Below are positions 9,419 to 18,511 of a DNA stretch of 50,808 nucleotides, piece by piece. The stretch's first letter is position 1, and each line of letters begins with the position of its first letter. The position numbers and the translations under genes were made by a program. The notes under the pieces were generated by a model, which did no database searches, was not told the origin of the DNA, and saw nothing but the letters and a program-made list of their open reading frames with translations. Origin of the DNA: Chrysochromulina tobinii (Eukaryota; Haptophyta; Prymnesiales; Chrysochromulinaceae); NCBI GenBank assembly GCA_001275005.1, contig JWZX01003134.1:1-50808 (forward strand), read 5' to 3'.

Positions 9419-10874
9419 TCAGTCGCTCGTCAGGAACTCGAGCATGGAGTCGAGGTCGTCGCCAAACTGGGCGTGGGCTTGGACGGCGCGTGGTAGGCTG
9501 AAGCCCATCGCGAGGAGGGTCTGCACCTCTTGGCTCAACGAGAGCTCGTCGGCGCTTCCCGTACTCCCCGCGCCGCCACAACCGCCGCCGCCGCCGCCGC
9601 CCCCAACCCCGCCGCCGCCGCCGCCACCGCTGCCGCCGTCGCCGCCGCCCACCTGTACAAACGGTGCGCCGGCGGCCGCGGCGGCCGCCGTCGCGGGCGC
9701 GCTCCGGGTGGGCGCCATGGCGGGCGCCCAGGGGCTGTAGACTGGTAGTGCGGGCGGCTTGGCGAAGTCATGCACGTCGAAGGGGCTGGGCGCGCTCGCT
9801 ACAGTGCTCACGGCATCAGCGTCCGACCCCGTATGCCCGCACGAGGCGGAGGGCTCGCTGGCGCCGCCGAAGGAGACACCGCTCGCGTCCCCGCTCGCGT
9901 CTCCGCCCCATGCGGCCTCTCCGGCCCATGAGCCGATACCTGTGGGGAGAGAGGGGAACAGGCGCCGTCGTGAGCACTTGCATGCAGGCCCAACAGCTTC
10001 TGGCCACTCCGGCCCATGCGACGATACCTGCGCCTGGCCAGCTGGCTGCAACTGCTCCACCAGCCCACCCGACGCCAGCCTCGGCGGCGCTCGCGGCGAG
10101 GGCGGCCTGGAGCAGCGCGTCCTGCGTCGCGTCCACGTCCGACGCGTCCCGCGCGGAGAGCAGAAGCTGTGACTCGATCGCGGACGTTTCGGACGCTTGC
10201 TGAGCTTGCTCCACCTGCATGCGATCCGCGAGCCCCGGGTGGAAGCCCGGGAGGCCGAGGCCGTCGCCCACGTCGGCTACGGTCGGGTCGACGATCACGT
10301 TGTAGTGCGACCGGCCGTGGTAGCTCAGCCGCAGCGGCGCGCCCGCCTCGCCCTCGGACGGCGCTGTGAACGTATTCATGGGCGCCTCCGTGTCGCCGCG
10401 CACGTCAAAGACGTGCACGGGCCGGTTGTAAATCTCCGAGATCGCCTGGATCTCGAGGTGGTTGCCGAACACGCGGTCGCGCCGCTTGCGCCGCAGGTAC
10501 GCGTCAAAGTCCTCGGTCACGTACTGCGAAAAGTGGTCACGCTCCTTCTCCATGTGATCGAGGCACAGCCGGCGCACGACGTCGTGCATCTCGGCGTCGC
10601 CGTACACGCGGTCCGAGACGGAGCGGAAGAGGCAGTTGCCATCATCGAGCATCCGGCGGATGTGCAGGCCGCGCGCGCGCAGACGCTCCTCGAAGCGCCG
10701 CTCCAGCTCCACGTACTCCGCCGCGGAGATGGGCTGCTGGTCGAGCTCATCGTCCGAGTTGACCGGCTCATAATTGTCTGCGCTTGGGCGCGGCGGTGCG
10801 CGCGCGGCGGAGGGCCGGGGCTCGTAGCTGATGTTCTGCGGCGTGTACTCGTCCAACGGGTCGATGCGCGTCAT
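9419..10874 (-). CDS. OTU-domain deubiquitinase with C-terminal UBA
   Basis: Exon 1 is 10874-10028 and exon 2 is 9939-9419, with an 88-nt intron (phase 1). The 455-residue product starts MTRIDPLDEY; an in-frame ATG at 10979 would add 35 basic/hydrophobic residues. The OTU cysteine-protease domain shows the catalytic Cys in MLDDGNCLFRSVSD, a middle FGNHLEIQAISEIY and the catalytic His region YHGRSHYNVI. This arrangement resembles OTUD5-type deubiquitinases. After a Gly-rich linker the last ~40 residues (VQTLLAMGFSLPRAVQAH) form a UBA domain, with the MGF ubiquitin-contact loop. The enzyme should cleave ubiquitin chains in the cytosol or nucleus, with the UBA aiding chain binding. The intron has duplicated flanks (see findings). 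Confidence 0.85.
9940..10027 (-). mobile_element. Introner-like intron in the OTU gene
   Basis: The 88-nt intron begins GTATCGTCGCATGGGCC and is followed by exon sequence GTATCGGCTCATGGGCC; counting the preceding CAG, 26 of 29 positions agree. Its last ~45 nt (GCATGCAAGTGCTCA, then GGCGCC and CCCCACAG) match the end of an intron in the KDM8-like gene at 27,465-27,509, in sense orientation in both hosts. Confidence 0.55.
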
Positions 10875-11246
10875 GAGGGCGGCTGAAGCGCGCACACACG
10901 GTTCCGACCCTATTCCTGCCAGAGCGAGCGCTTCGCAAAATGCAACGCCGAGACGACGCCTGCTCGAACGAAGCCGCATGCAAGGGGGGAGGGGGGAAGG
11001 GGGGGTGCGGGATTGGTAGCCGGGCTGCCCAGGAGCGTGTTGAAGTCATTCTGATGCACACGCTTCCCGGCCGCGGCCCTTCCCTGCGTTCCTCGGTCTT
11101 GAAGTCCTTCATTGCAGCCTTATTGCGGTCGTGGACGTGTATGGTCGCACACGGTCCATCTCCATGAAGAAAGGGGAAGTCTCAGCCCGCGGTCCCGTTG
11201 CGTTCGCATGTAGATCTCTCGAACGCGTCTCGTATGCATCTACCGC

Positions 11247-12560
11247 TCACAGCCGTGGTTTCATCAGGCGCCACTTCAGGCGGAGGGCGAGGCGCGGCGT
11301 GTCCCTGATGCGACAAGACATTCGCTGCGCTGCGAACTGCATCGTGCATGCGCGTGCTTTATCAAGGGCCCTGGCAGTTGCACGGGGTTTTCGCCCCGGC
11401 GTCTGCAGCGCCTTCATCACGCGGTTGTAGTGCACGTCCATGTTGTGCCCGCATGCTCGCGCGCGGCTTCCTCCACGCGCTGTCGGTGTCGGCGAGCGCG
11501 GCGTCGTCCACGGCCACGCTGAGGTTCTTGGCCATCAAGAGCTGGAGCCCGAGCGTATAGGCCTGCCCGCCGTCGAGCTGCGACGGGTAGGTCCTGTGCA
11601 TGTCGAGATCACAGGTGATGCAGTGAGTGCGTGCGCGATCAAGGGAGGCACTCAGGTGGCAAGCAGGGCAGCGCACAGGGTGGGGGCGATCGTGACGAGG
11701 GCGCCCGCGCCGACGAGGTGGGCGGCGAGCGCCTCGACTCCGGGACGGAGAGCGCCGACGGCGCCGCCTACATAGTAGCGGTCGCCGGCGTCCTCATCGA
11801 GTAGCAGACGCAGGGGGACGACCAGATCCGCAACCATGTGGTTGGCTGCGGCCTGCTGCTTGGACAGAGGGCGCTCCTCCTTCCAGTCAAGGACGCGTGC
11901 ACGTAGCCGGGGGTTTTTTCGGCTTGTTCATTGAGTGTCTGCTCTTTGGGACGGTCCGCGTCTCTTGCCCGCCACGTCCCCGAGGGCGCTCCTCCTTCCA
12001 GTCAAGGACGCGTGCACGTAGCCGTTGCTGCTTGAGTGCCTCCGTATCGGGGCGGAAGTGGCCAGCTGTAGAATCGCGGAGGCGGACCTCGCCGCGAGCC
12101 CGCGCCGACGAGGTGGGCGGCGAGCGCCTCGACTCCGGGACGGAGAGCGCCGTTCACCGCCGTCCAAAGACCGCTCGGCACGAGCACGACCTCGTCGTCA
12201 TCCGGCTTGAGACCCTCGCGCAGCGCGTGCTCGTAGTGAGCGTGCGCCGTCAGGATCTGGTTCGCCTCGGCCTCGGGCGGCGGGCGGGCAGTCTGCCTGC
12301 CGTCCACGCCGTACGACCTGTCGAAGCGCGAGGATCGATCCGGGCCTGTCGCAAACCTGTCGCACACCCAAGCCACAAGTGGCCTCCACCAGCACGAGGT
12401 AAGCAGCCACGGCCACATGGGCCGCCTTGCCCTCATCCGAGATTGGTGCTCTCCCAACCTCGTCGAGCGAGCCGGTGTCCGTTCGCATCCCTGTGAAGAA
12501 GCGCATGAACGACTTGCGATCCCGGCGCAGACCCAAACCCACGCACCCAAGCAAGCAAGC
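11247..12560 (-). pseudogene. Unrecognised, internally duplicated multi-exon gene or gene remnant
   Basis: Several minus-strand segments read like real protein but fall in different frames: FMRFFTGMRTDTGSLDEVGR (~12,500-12,440), NQILTAHAHYEHALREGLK with VPSGLWTAVNGALRPGVEAL (~12,270-12,100), FRPDTEALKQQRLRARVLDW (~12,055-11,990), ANHMVADLVVPLRLLLDEDA with a second GALRPGVEALAAHLVGAG (~11,845-11,700), then SQLDGGQAYTLGLQLLMAK and HNMDVHYNRVMKALQ (~11,600-11,400). Segments of 55 and 42 bp occur twice in A-B-B-A order. I could not join the pieces with canonical GT-AG introns throughout. It is either a multi-exon gene with duplication-derived introns or a decaying copy. No family recognised. A protein search with the pieces would decide. 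Confidence 0.4.
11703..12152. repeat. Direct duplications A-B-B-A
   Basis: A 55-bp box A (starting GCCCGCGCCGACGAGG) is at 11703-11757 and 12098-12152. A 42-bp box B (starting AGGGCGCTCCTCCTTCC) is at 11868-11909 and 11983-12024. All copies are in the same orientation and identical or nearly so. Confidence 0.9.
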
Positions 12561-12776
12561 AATTAAGCAAGCAAGCAACACCCAGGAATATCTCGGGATA
12601 CCTCCGCCGGCGAGCATGAGTGCACACACACAGACAGGATCACAGGTCGTACAAGACCGACGCACTGGGGAGGGTTCAGCTTCCCACAACAAATGTAACG
12701 GTTGTTTTTGAGTCGTCTTTGCAAGTGAGGTGGGCGCTGGGCGCGGAACAAAACGCGGTCGCGCGCGCGGCCGGAG

Positions 12777-14825
12777 ATGACGCTCGAGGCAGGGCAGCCG
12801 GTGCTCAAGGTGAACCTGCGCAAGCTCAAGCAGCGCCTGATCGACACCGACGAGCTCATCGGTCTGTACAGTACCGCGCGCAGCCGTGAGGACTTCCTGG
12901 AACAGTCGGTGTTGCAGGAACGCCGTGCAAAAATGGCCGCTGAAGCGGCGATCGCGGAGAGCGAATCACGTTGTCGGACGGCACTTAGGACCGTCCGTGA
13001 ACGCGAGGAGGACATGGCGGTGCTGCGGCAGACCGTCTGCGAGCGTGAGGCGGAAGCAACGGCGCTGCGGCAAACCGTGCGTGACCGTGAGGCGGTTGCG
13101 ACTGCGCTTCGTAAAACCATCCGGGAGCGCGAGGCCGAAGCAACAGCGCTGCGGCAGCGGCTGTCCAGTCTCGAGGCCGAGATGAAGGAGGCCCTTAATG
13201 CCGAGAAGGACACTAGGCTGGCGGCGCAACGTGAGCTCGCGGCGGAACGCTCGAAACGCCAGGCTGACGGCGCAACGCCCGAACCGCGTCGAAAAGCCGA
13301 CCGCAGCCAAGAGCACTCCGACGAGCTGCCTCCGAAGCGCGCTCGGCTGAGCTCGAGCTCCGCGCCAAACCTCGAGGAGTCGGGCACGGCTGTGACCGCT
13401 GTTCCAGATGCTGGACGCACCAGCACCGCCAGCAGCAGCAGCAGCAACTTGAGCGCGGCGGGATTGTTACCCGACTCAGTCATCACGACCGCTCGGCGCG
13501 GTAGCGTCACGCTCGTGCTCCGCATGCTCGAGGGCGAGCTGATGAGATGGCTCTTCTCCGCCTGCGCACTGCGCACAGCTGATGCAGCCACTCCTCTGAC
13601 CAGTGTGGTCATACAGCCCTCCGGCGTCGGTGCCGCCTCGATCGAGGTGCTGCAGAAGCTGCTGAGCGAACGCGGCGACGATTGGATGCGCGAGTGGCTG
13701 AGCGGGCTCGCGCGCGCTATCGTGGGCACTGACCGGTGCCTGCCGCTCGCGCCGCCCAGCTTGCAGCGCGCCGTGCTGGCGTGCCATCTCTTTGCGTCGT
13801 GCTGCCGCGAGCGAGGCGACATGAAGCGGGTGCGCGTCTTGTGTTTCGACCTCGCCCGCTACCGCCGATGCGACGAGGCGGCCCTGTTGGCCGCGCTCTG
13901 CAGTGCGTGGCCACAGGCTCTGCACTCGAAGGGCTGCGACGTACATATGGAGTTGCCTAATATGGACGAGCCGGCAACGATGGCGTGGCAGCTGCAACCG
14001 GGAGCACCGATGATCGCCGTGCTGGCGCTCCGCCTACGCCGACAGCTGGAAGCCACGCGGGGCGAGCGGCGCGCCCTCCTCGAGCGTGCGCGCACGGCGC
14101 TCGTACGATACGGCGGGCGCGCGTGGGATGGCGCGTGGGATGGCGACGGGGACGTGAGTAGACGACGCCCAACGGACGCGATCGAGTCTCAACTGATTGA
14201 ATTCCTCATCCACTCTCTGCTCCGTTCGGGCGCCTTGTCGGGCGCCGTGACGGGCGCGCGTTCACCCGAAGTCCAACGGCCATCGGCAGCGAATGGCCGG
14301 ACGAGCGCCGTGACGAGCGCGCCCGGAACGACGCCGCAGTCTCGTCAGCCAACCACACTCCCGATGGCCAGCGCCGTGGAGGGCTGTGTGGCGCTCGAAT
14401 TGCTGGCCGCCGGGTGTGAATGGAGCTGGACTGTGAACACATTGATTCGAGGCAAGCTGCTGCCGCTGCTCGCACCCGAGCAGGGTGCACACGTGTCGGC
14501 GCTGCTGCGGCTGCTGGGGCGGTTGGGGCAGCTCGCTCCTAATATGGAAGACCCGGGCGTCTCGTGGTTGCGACAACAGCTGCATGCTGTGCTCGGCGTC
14601 GATGCGCCCACGACGGCGCCGCGCTTCTCGCCGGCTGAGGAGGCCTGCGCTGTCGCCGCGCTCCTCGAGCTGGTGCCACCCGGGACGCCCGCGCACGAAG
14701 CTCGCGGCGCCATGCAAGCCATCGAGCTCTGGTTGCGCTCACAGCCTAAGTGTTGGGAGCAGGCTGTGCCGGCCGCGCTCCGTGATCGTTACTATGAGTA
14801 TGCACGCGAAGATCGCGAGTTGTGA
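12777..14825 (+). CDS. Coiled-coil protein with helical C-terminal region, probably nuclear
   Basis: A single open frame of 682 residues starting MTLEAGQPVLKVNL. Residues ~45-165 form a coiled coil built from a ~14-residue repeat (REREAEATALRQTV, RDREAVATALRKTI, REREAEATALRQRL). A basic PPKRARL near residue 190 resembles a nuclear localisation signal and is followed by a Ser-rich linker. The remainder (from ~245) is mostly alpha-helical with conserved-looking Leu/Trp pairs (LQKLLSERGDDWMREWL, MIAVLALRLRRQLEA, EFLIHSLLRSGAL). The plan of N-terminal coiled coil, Ser-rich linker and helical C-terminus is seen in nuclear scaffold proteins, but I do not recognise a family. The start codon lies ~90 bp from other signals and no intron was found. 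Confidence 0.6.
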   Translation: MTLEAGQPVLKVNLRKLKQRLIDTDELIGLYSTARSREDFLEQSVLQERRAKMAAEAAIAESESRCRTALRTVREREEDMAVLRQTVCEREAEATALRQTVRDREAVATALRKTIREREAEATALRQRLSSLEAEMKEALNAEKDTRLAAQRELAAERSKRQADGATPEPRRKADRSQEHSDELPPKRARLSSSSAPNLEESGTAVTAVPDAGRTSTASSSSSNLSAAGLLPDSVITTARRGSVTLVLRMLEGELMRWLFSACALRTADAATPLTSVVIQPSGVGAASIEVLQKLLSERGDDWMREWLSGLARAIVGTDRCLPLAPPSLQRAVLACHLFASCCRERGDMKRVRVLCFDLARYRRCDEAALLAALCSAWPQALHSKGCDVHMELPNMDEPATMAWQLQPGAPMIAVLALRLRRQLEATRGERRALLERARTALVRYGGRAWDGAWDGDGDVSRRRPTDAIESQLIEFLIHSLLRSGALSGAVTGARSPEVQRPSAANGRTSAVTSAPGTTPQSRQPTTLPMASAVEGCVALELLAAGCEWSWTVNTLIRGKLLPLLAPEQGAHVSALLRLLGRLGQLAPNMEDPGVSWLRQQLHAVLGVDAPTTAPRFSPAEEACAVAALLELVPPGTPAHEARGAMQAIELWLRSQPKCWEQAVPAALRDRYYEYAREDREL

Positions 14826-15156
14826 GTCGTGTGCTGCTTTAGGTGAGCAGAAAGGCGGAACAACTGTATGAGTGCGTTACTGCCTCACGACGGTTCTCGC
14901 GATCTTCAGTAGTCTTTCGAGCTCTTTCTCTGTCCCTGATTCTCTCGCCCCGTCCGCGCAAGTTCCGGGTTCCCTCGACGCGAGTCGACGACTCTCCACC
15001 GACTCCCCACACAGACTTGACTGGTGTGAACCCTGTTTTTCTCACGAAAAGCCAGGTCGTCGCACGTCGTGCTCCTTCGGAGCGAGCCGCGTATCTCGGA
15101 AATTCAATTCCGAACAAAACCCCACAAGACTAACCGCCGTTCTGAGCGCGTCGTCA
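14826..15156. other. Intergenic, promoter region of the PDI-like gene
   Basis: About 330 bp between same-strand genes. It contains a 28-nt element (15030-15057) found again in reverse orientation at 28438-28465. No coding signal. Confidence 0.5.
15030..15057 (+). promoter_or_regulatory. 28-nt element shared with the DnaJ/PIP intergenic region
   Basis: The sequence centred on CTGTTTTTCTCACGAAAAG is identical over 28 nt to the reverse complement of 28438-28465. Here it lies 100 bp upstream of the PDI-like ATG; in the second locus it lies, in the same orientation relative to the gene, ~75 bp upstream of the J-domain ATG. The core is nearly palindromic. It may be a promoter or 5' UTR element, or a remnant of a dispersed repeat. 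Confidence 0.55.
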
Positions 15157-15975
15157 ATGCGCGCCGCCTTCCTGTTCGCTGCCGCCGTGCTTCCGGTGGC
15201 TCTGAGCGCCAATCCGGCCTTTGACCACATTGCCGGCCTGCACCTGAACGCGTCGAGCTTTTACACCACGCTGCATGCGGGCGACGCGGGCCGATGGTTT
15301 CTCCTCTTCTTCTCTCGGAATTGTGGCCACTGCGCGGCTATGCTCCCAGCATGGCAGGAGCTGGAGGAGCGACTCGGCGCAAGCGTGAGGGCGGTGCGAC
15401 TGGGCGCAATAGACGCCGAATCCGAAAAGGTCGTCGCAGACCGCGTGGACATCCACGGATTCCCGACGCTGATGGCCATCGAGGCGGGCTGGTTGTATGA
15501 GTACCACGGCGGCCGCTCGGCCGACGAGATGCTCGCCTTTGTCGAGAGCGACGATCTCGCTGCCGTCGCAAAGGGCTCGCGACGGCTCACGTGGGCGCCA
15601 TCGTCCTGGGACCCGCTGCTGCGCGTTCCCGATGCCCTCCGCGAGATTTGCGGCTATGCGGTGCAGACGAGCCCGCTTGCCGCCGCGCTACTCGCCTCTG
15701 CGCTCATCTGCGTAGGGATGATGCTCGCGCGAGCGACGACGCCGCTCGATGCGCCCTTTGTCACCGTAGCGTGCCCCGAAGGCGTGCTGCCCGGGCAGAG
15801 CTTCGTCGTCGAGTTTGTCAGCGGGCGCACGAGGCTGTGGCCGCGCGGCCGAACGAAGCGCATGCGGGTGGAAGCACCGCCAGGCATTCATCCGGGCCAA
15901 ACCTTCTTCGTGCCGCTCATGCCCGCGGCGCCCGCGCGCGCCCCGGACAAGAAGGGCGCGGACAAGAAGGACTGA
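15157..15975 (+). CDS. PDI/thioredoxin-domain membrane protein
   Basis: From the ATG at 15157 the 272-residue protein has a signal peptide (MRAAFLFAAAVLPVALSA), then a thioredoxin fold with the active site FFSRNCGHCAAMLPAW (Cys56 and Cys59) and the cis-Pro loop HGFPTLMAIEAG. CGHC is the motif of protein disulfide isomerases. A single membrane helix (AAALLASALICVGMMLA, ~178-195) places the thioredoxin domain in the ER lumen and the tail outside. The tail holds two halves of a VxxPxGVxPGQxFxVxF motif (CPEGVLPGQSFVVEF and APPGIHPGQTFFVPL) and a Lys-rich end. The frame continues far upstream of 15157, but those codons are not protein-like. Likely role: oxidative folding in the secretory pathway, similar to TMX-type PDIs. 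Confidence 0.8.
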   Translation: MRAAFLFAAAVLPVALSANPAFDHIAGLHLNASSFYTTLHAGDAGRWFLLFFSRNCGHCAAMLPAWQELEERLGASVRAVRLGAIDAESEKVVADRVDIHGFPTLMAIEAGWLYEYHGGRSADEMLAFVESDDLAAVAKGSRRLTWAPSSWDPLLRVPDALREICGYAVQTSPLAAALLASALICVGMMLARATTPLDAPFVTVACPEGVLPGQSFVVEFVSGRTRLWPRGRTKRMRVEAPPGIHPGQTFFVPLMPAAPARAPDKKGADKKD

Positions 15976-16602
15976 TATAGGCGTGGCGACTGTTCAAAAA
16001 TGAATAATTCAACTGAGCGTGCGCGCGGGCACTGGGGCGCTGCAGATGGGATACGTCTATACACGAGATAGGCCGCTCGCTCCGGTGGTTTTGCAGGTAG
16101 TTAATTCCCTGTACCCGCGCCGTAATGGCGTTTGTACTCACGTCCCAGACGAGACGAGACCATAGGCTAGTATATACATAAATCACGACCTCGCGATGTG
16201 CGATGTCGCCGACGGCCGACGCGCCACCGGTCCAACGAAGAGGACCCTTAGTCGCACGCAGACTGTTCTCTGACACGACACGCGCCAGACCACACAAGGG
16301 CTTGACACCGGCCACGGCCCGAGACATGGAAGCTGGCTCTCACGTAACAGGTCGTACGTCCGGTCAAAAGCATGCATCTCTGCTTGGCCGTCCAGAGCCA
16401 AGAGTGCTTCGCAGAACGGGAACGCGTTTCAGAGCGCGCTCAGGCGCTGTGTGCAGGTCGCCCTCGCTCCCCGTACGCCGCCGGAATCCTCACGATCACA
16501 AGATGCTGGCGAGATGCCATCTCCCCACGATCACGAGAGGCTGGCGAGATGCAGACGAGATGCCATCTCCCCAGATCACGACTGGGCGGATGCTGTTCAC
16601 CA
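15976..16602. other. Intergenic with ~36-bp imperfect repeats
   Basis: Convergent 3' region of the PDI-like (+) and MAP kinase (-) genes. Around 16491-16600 a segment with GATCACRAGA, GCTGGCGAGATG and GATGCCATCTCCCC is repeated two to three times imperfectly. No gene supported. Confidence 0.5.
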
Positions 16603-18236
16603 TCACGAGATGTCGAGCGCACCCGGGACTCCGAAGTCCGGGACGTCATGCTCGCCGTGCTCCTCGCGAAAGCGGAAGAGGTCATTCGCAAGCAAGATCC
16701 GAAGCTCGTTCTTGCCCAGGTCTTCGTCCTCAAACGCGAAGGCGCTCTTGACGCGCGCGGCCTCCTCCTCGGAGGCCATCGCCGTCACGCACGGCGCCTC
16801 GACCGCCGGCAGCGCGCCAAAGTAGGCAAAGCCGAGCGCCGCCGCGGCGCTCGGCCGTTTGGCGGGATCAATCTCGAGTAACGCCTTGAGGAGAGCGATC
16901 TCGTCCGGCGAGGCGCTGGGGCATGCGTCGCGCAGCTTGGCATCGACCTCCAGGCTGCGCTCCTCGTCGCCGAGGCTCGAGAGCGCCTCCTTGGCGCACA
17001 CATTCCGCACCTCCTCCACCGCCTCTGCGGAGTATCCTGCGAGCTCCGCGGAGGTCGGATCTCCCAGGATGCGCGCGATGACTGCGAGCTGATCGTATCG
17101 CTGGCGCTCGCGCTGCTCGTCGTCGAAAGAGAAGGGGATGCAGTAACGGCCAGGGAAGAGGGCGCCCGTACCTGACGTCGACACGCGAGCAAGTTTGCCT
17201 GATGAGAGAGGCACTCAGATGCCATCGGAGGCCATCAGAGGTCATCAGAGGTCATCAGAGGTCATCAGAGGTCATCAGAGGTCATCAGAGGTCATCAGAG
17301 GTCATCAGAGGTCATCAGAGGCACCCAGAGGCACTCAGATGCCATTAGTGGAGATCAGAGACCCAATCCGGGATGCCGGGGCGACCGGGGTAAGATTCGC
17401 GTACGCAGGTGCGACTGAGGAGTGAGCTCGAGCAGCTCCTTGAAGATGCACCCGACGGCCCACATGTCAATCGCTGCGCCGTACTTTTGACGTAGGATCA
17501 CCTCGGGCGCGCGGTACCATCGCGTGACGACGTAGAAGGTCATCTGAGCCCTGAGCGGCGGTGGCTTCGCCTTGAGCGGCGGTGGTTCGGCCGCCGCATC
17601 GCCACCGCCGCTCACCCCCTCGGCGGCATCCTCCATCGCGTTGTCCACCTGCGTGGAGGTCTCCTCGAGGCGCTTGGCGTACCGCGGGTTCGAGTCGACG
17701 CGCGCCAGCCCGAAGTCGCACAGACGCACGACGCCAAAGGGTGTGGCGGGCGTCACCTTGCCCGTCGAGACCAGGATGTTGGCCGGCTTCAGGTCGCGGT
17801 GGATGCCCGATATGGCGTGGACGTGCGTGAGGCCCGCGCACAGCTGCGCCATGAACGAGCGCACCTTGTTCACCTCGAGCGACTGCTTGGACTTGATGAT
17901 CCTGCGCATGTCGGACTCCATAAACTCGGTGATCATGAAGATGTCGTCGAAGGTCTCTATGTTGGCGGGCATGGCCAGCCCTCGCAGAGAGATCACATTT
18001 GGATGATGAAAGTCGCGCAGAAGCCGGATCTCGCGCAGCACCTTCTTGGCTTCCTGAGCGTCGTAGAAGACCTCCGAGATGCGCTTGATGGCGACCGTCT
18101 CGCCAGTCGCCGTCTCGACCGCACGCGCCACGACCGAGTACGCGCCACTGCCGATGAGCTTGACATTCGTGTAGTCCTTTTGCACCGCCCGATCCGCGCC
18201 TGACCAGAAGGCCTTCAGCTCTGCCTCCGAAGCCAT
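16603..18236 (-). CDS. MAP kinase with TFY activation loop and long loop insert
   Basis: Exon 1 is 18236-17405 and exon 2 is 17171-16603; the 233-nt intron is phase 1 and gives 466 residues. Motifs: GSGAYSVVARA glycine loop, VAIKRI Lys, IHRDLKPANIL catalytic loop, CDFGLAR, TFYVVTRWYRAPEVIL, DMWAVGCIFKELL, FPGR, and DPAKRPSAAAAL. These are MAPK (CMGC) signatures. Between DFGLAR and TFY there are ~60 extra residues (Gly/Ala/Pro/Lys-rich), and the dual-phosphorylation motif is T-F-Y instead of TEY, TDY or TGY. Start 18236 (MASEAELKAFW) is preferred to 18305 because the domain follows closely. It is head to head with the Sec14 gene (275 bp). It should be activated by a MAP2K, although the odd TxY deserves attention. 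Confidence 0.88.
17211..17360 (-). repeat. Decamer tandem array in the MAP kinase intron
   Basis: Fifteen 10-bp units stand in strict register. Eight consecutive units are identical (plus strand GTCATCAGAG; sense of the gene CTCTGATGAC). The flanking units are variants, and both ends carry GCACTCAGAT followed by GCCAT. Confidence 0.95.
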
Positions 18237-18511
18237 GAACAAATTAGGGGCCTCGTTCACACGCGCGTCATTACACGGAAACATCGTTATACACTGTTCG
18301 TACAAAGCCTATTCAGATATGGATGCTATGGAAATGGATGACACCTGTACATACTCTATGCAGGGAGGAGAGGGTTGCACCGCTCGTGGCGCTATGCGCC
18401 GCTCTCCCGCGACCCCACTGATCTCGCATCTTTATTCGGCGAGGTATCTTTTCGTCGCCTCCACACCAACGTCGGTCTCACGGAGCGGTACAATAGAGCC
18501 TTTAGAGCTCA

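Noticed and set aside
17211-17360. Regular short repeats as a possible CRISPR array
   Set aside because: Units are head-to-tail 10-mers without spacers, inside a spliced eukaryotic intron.
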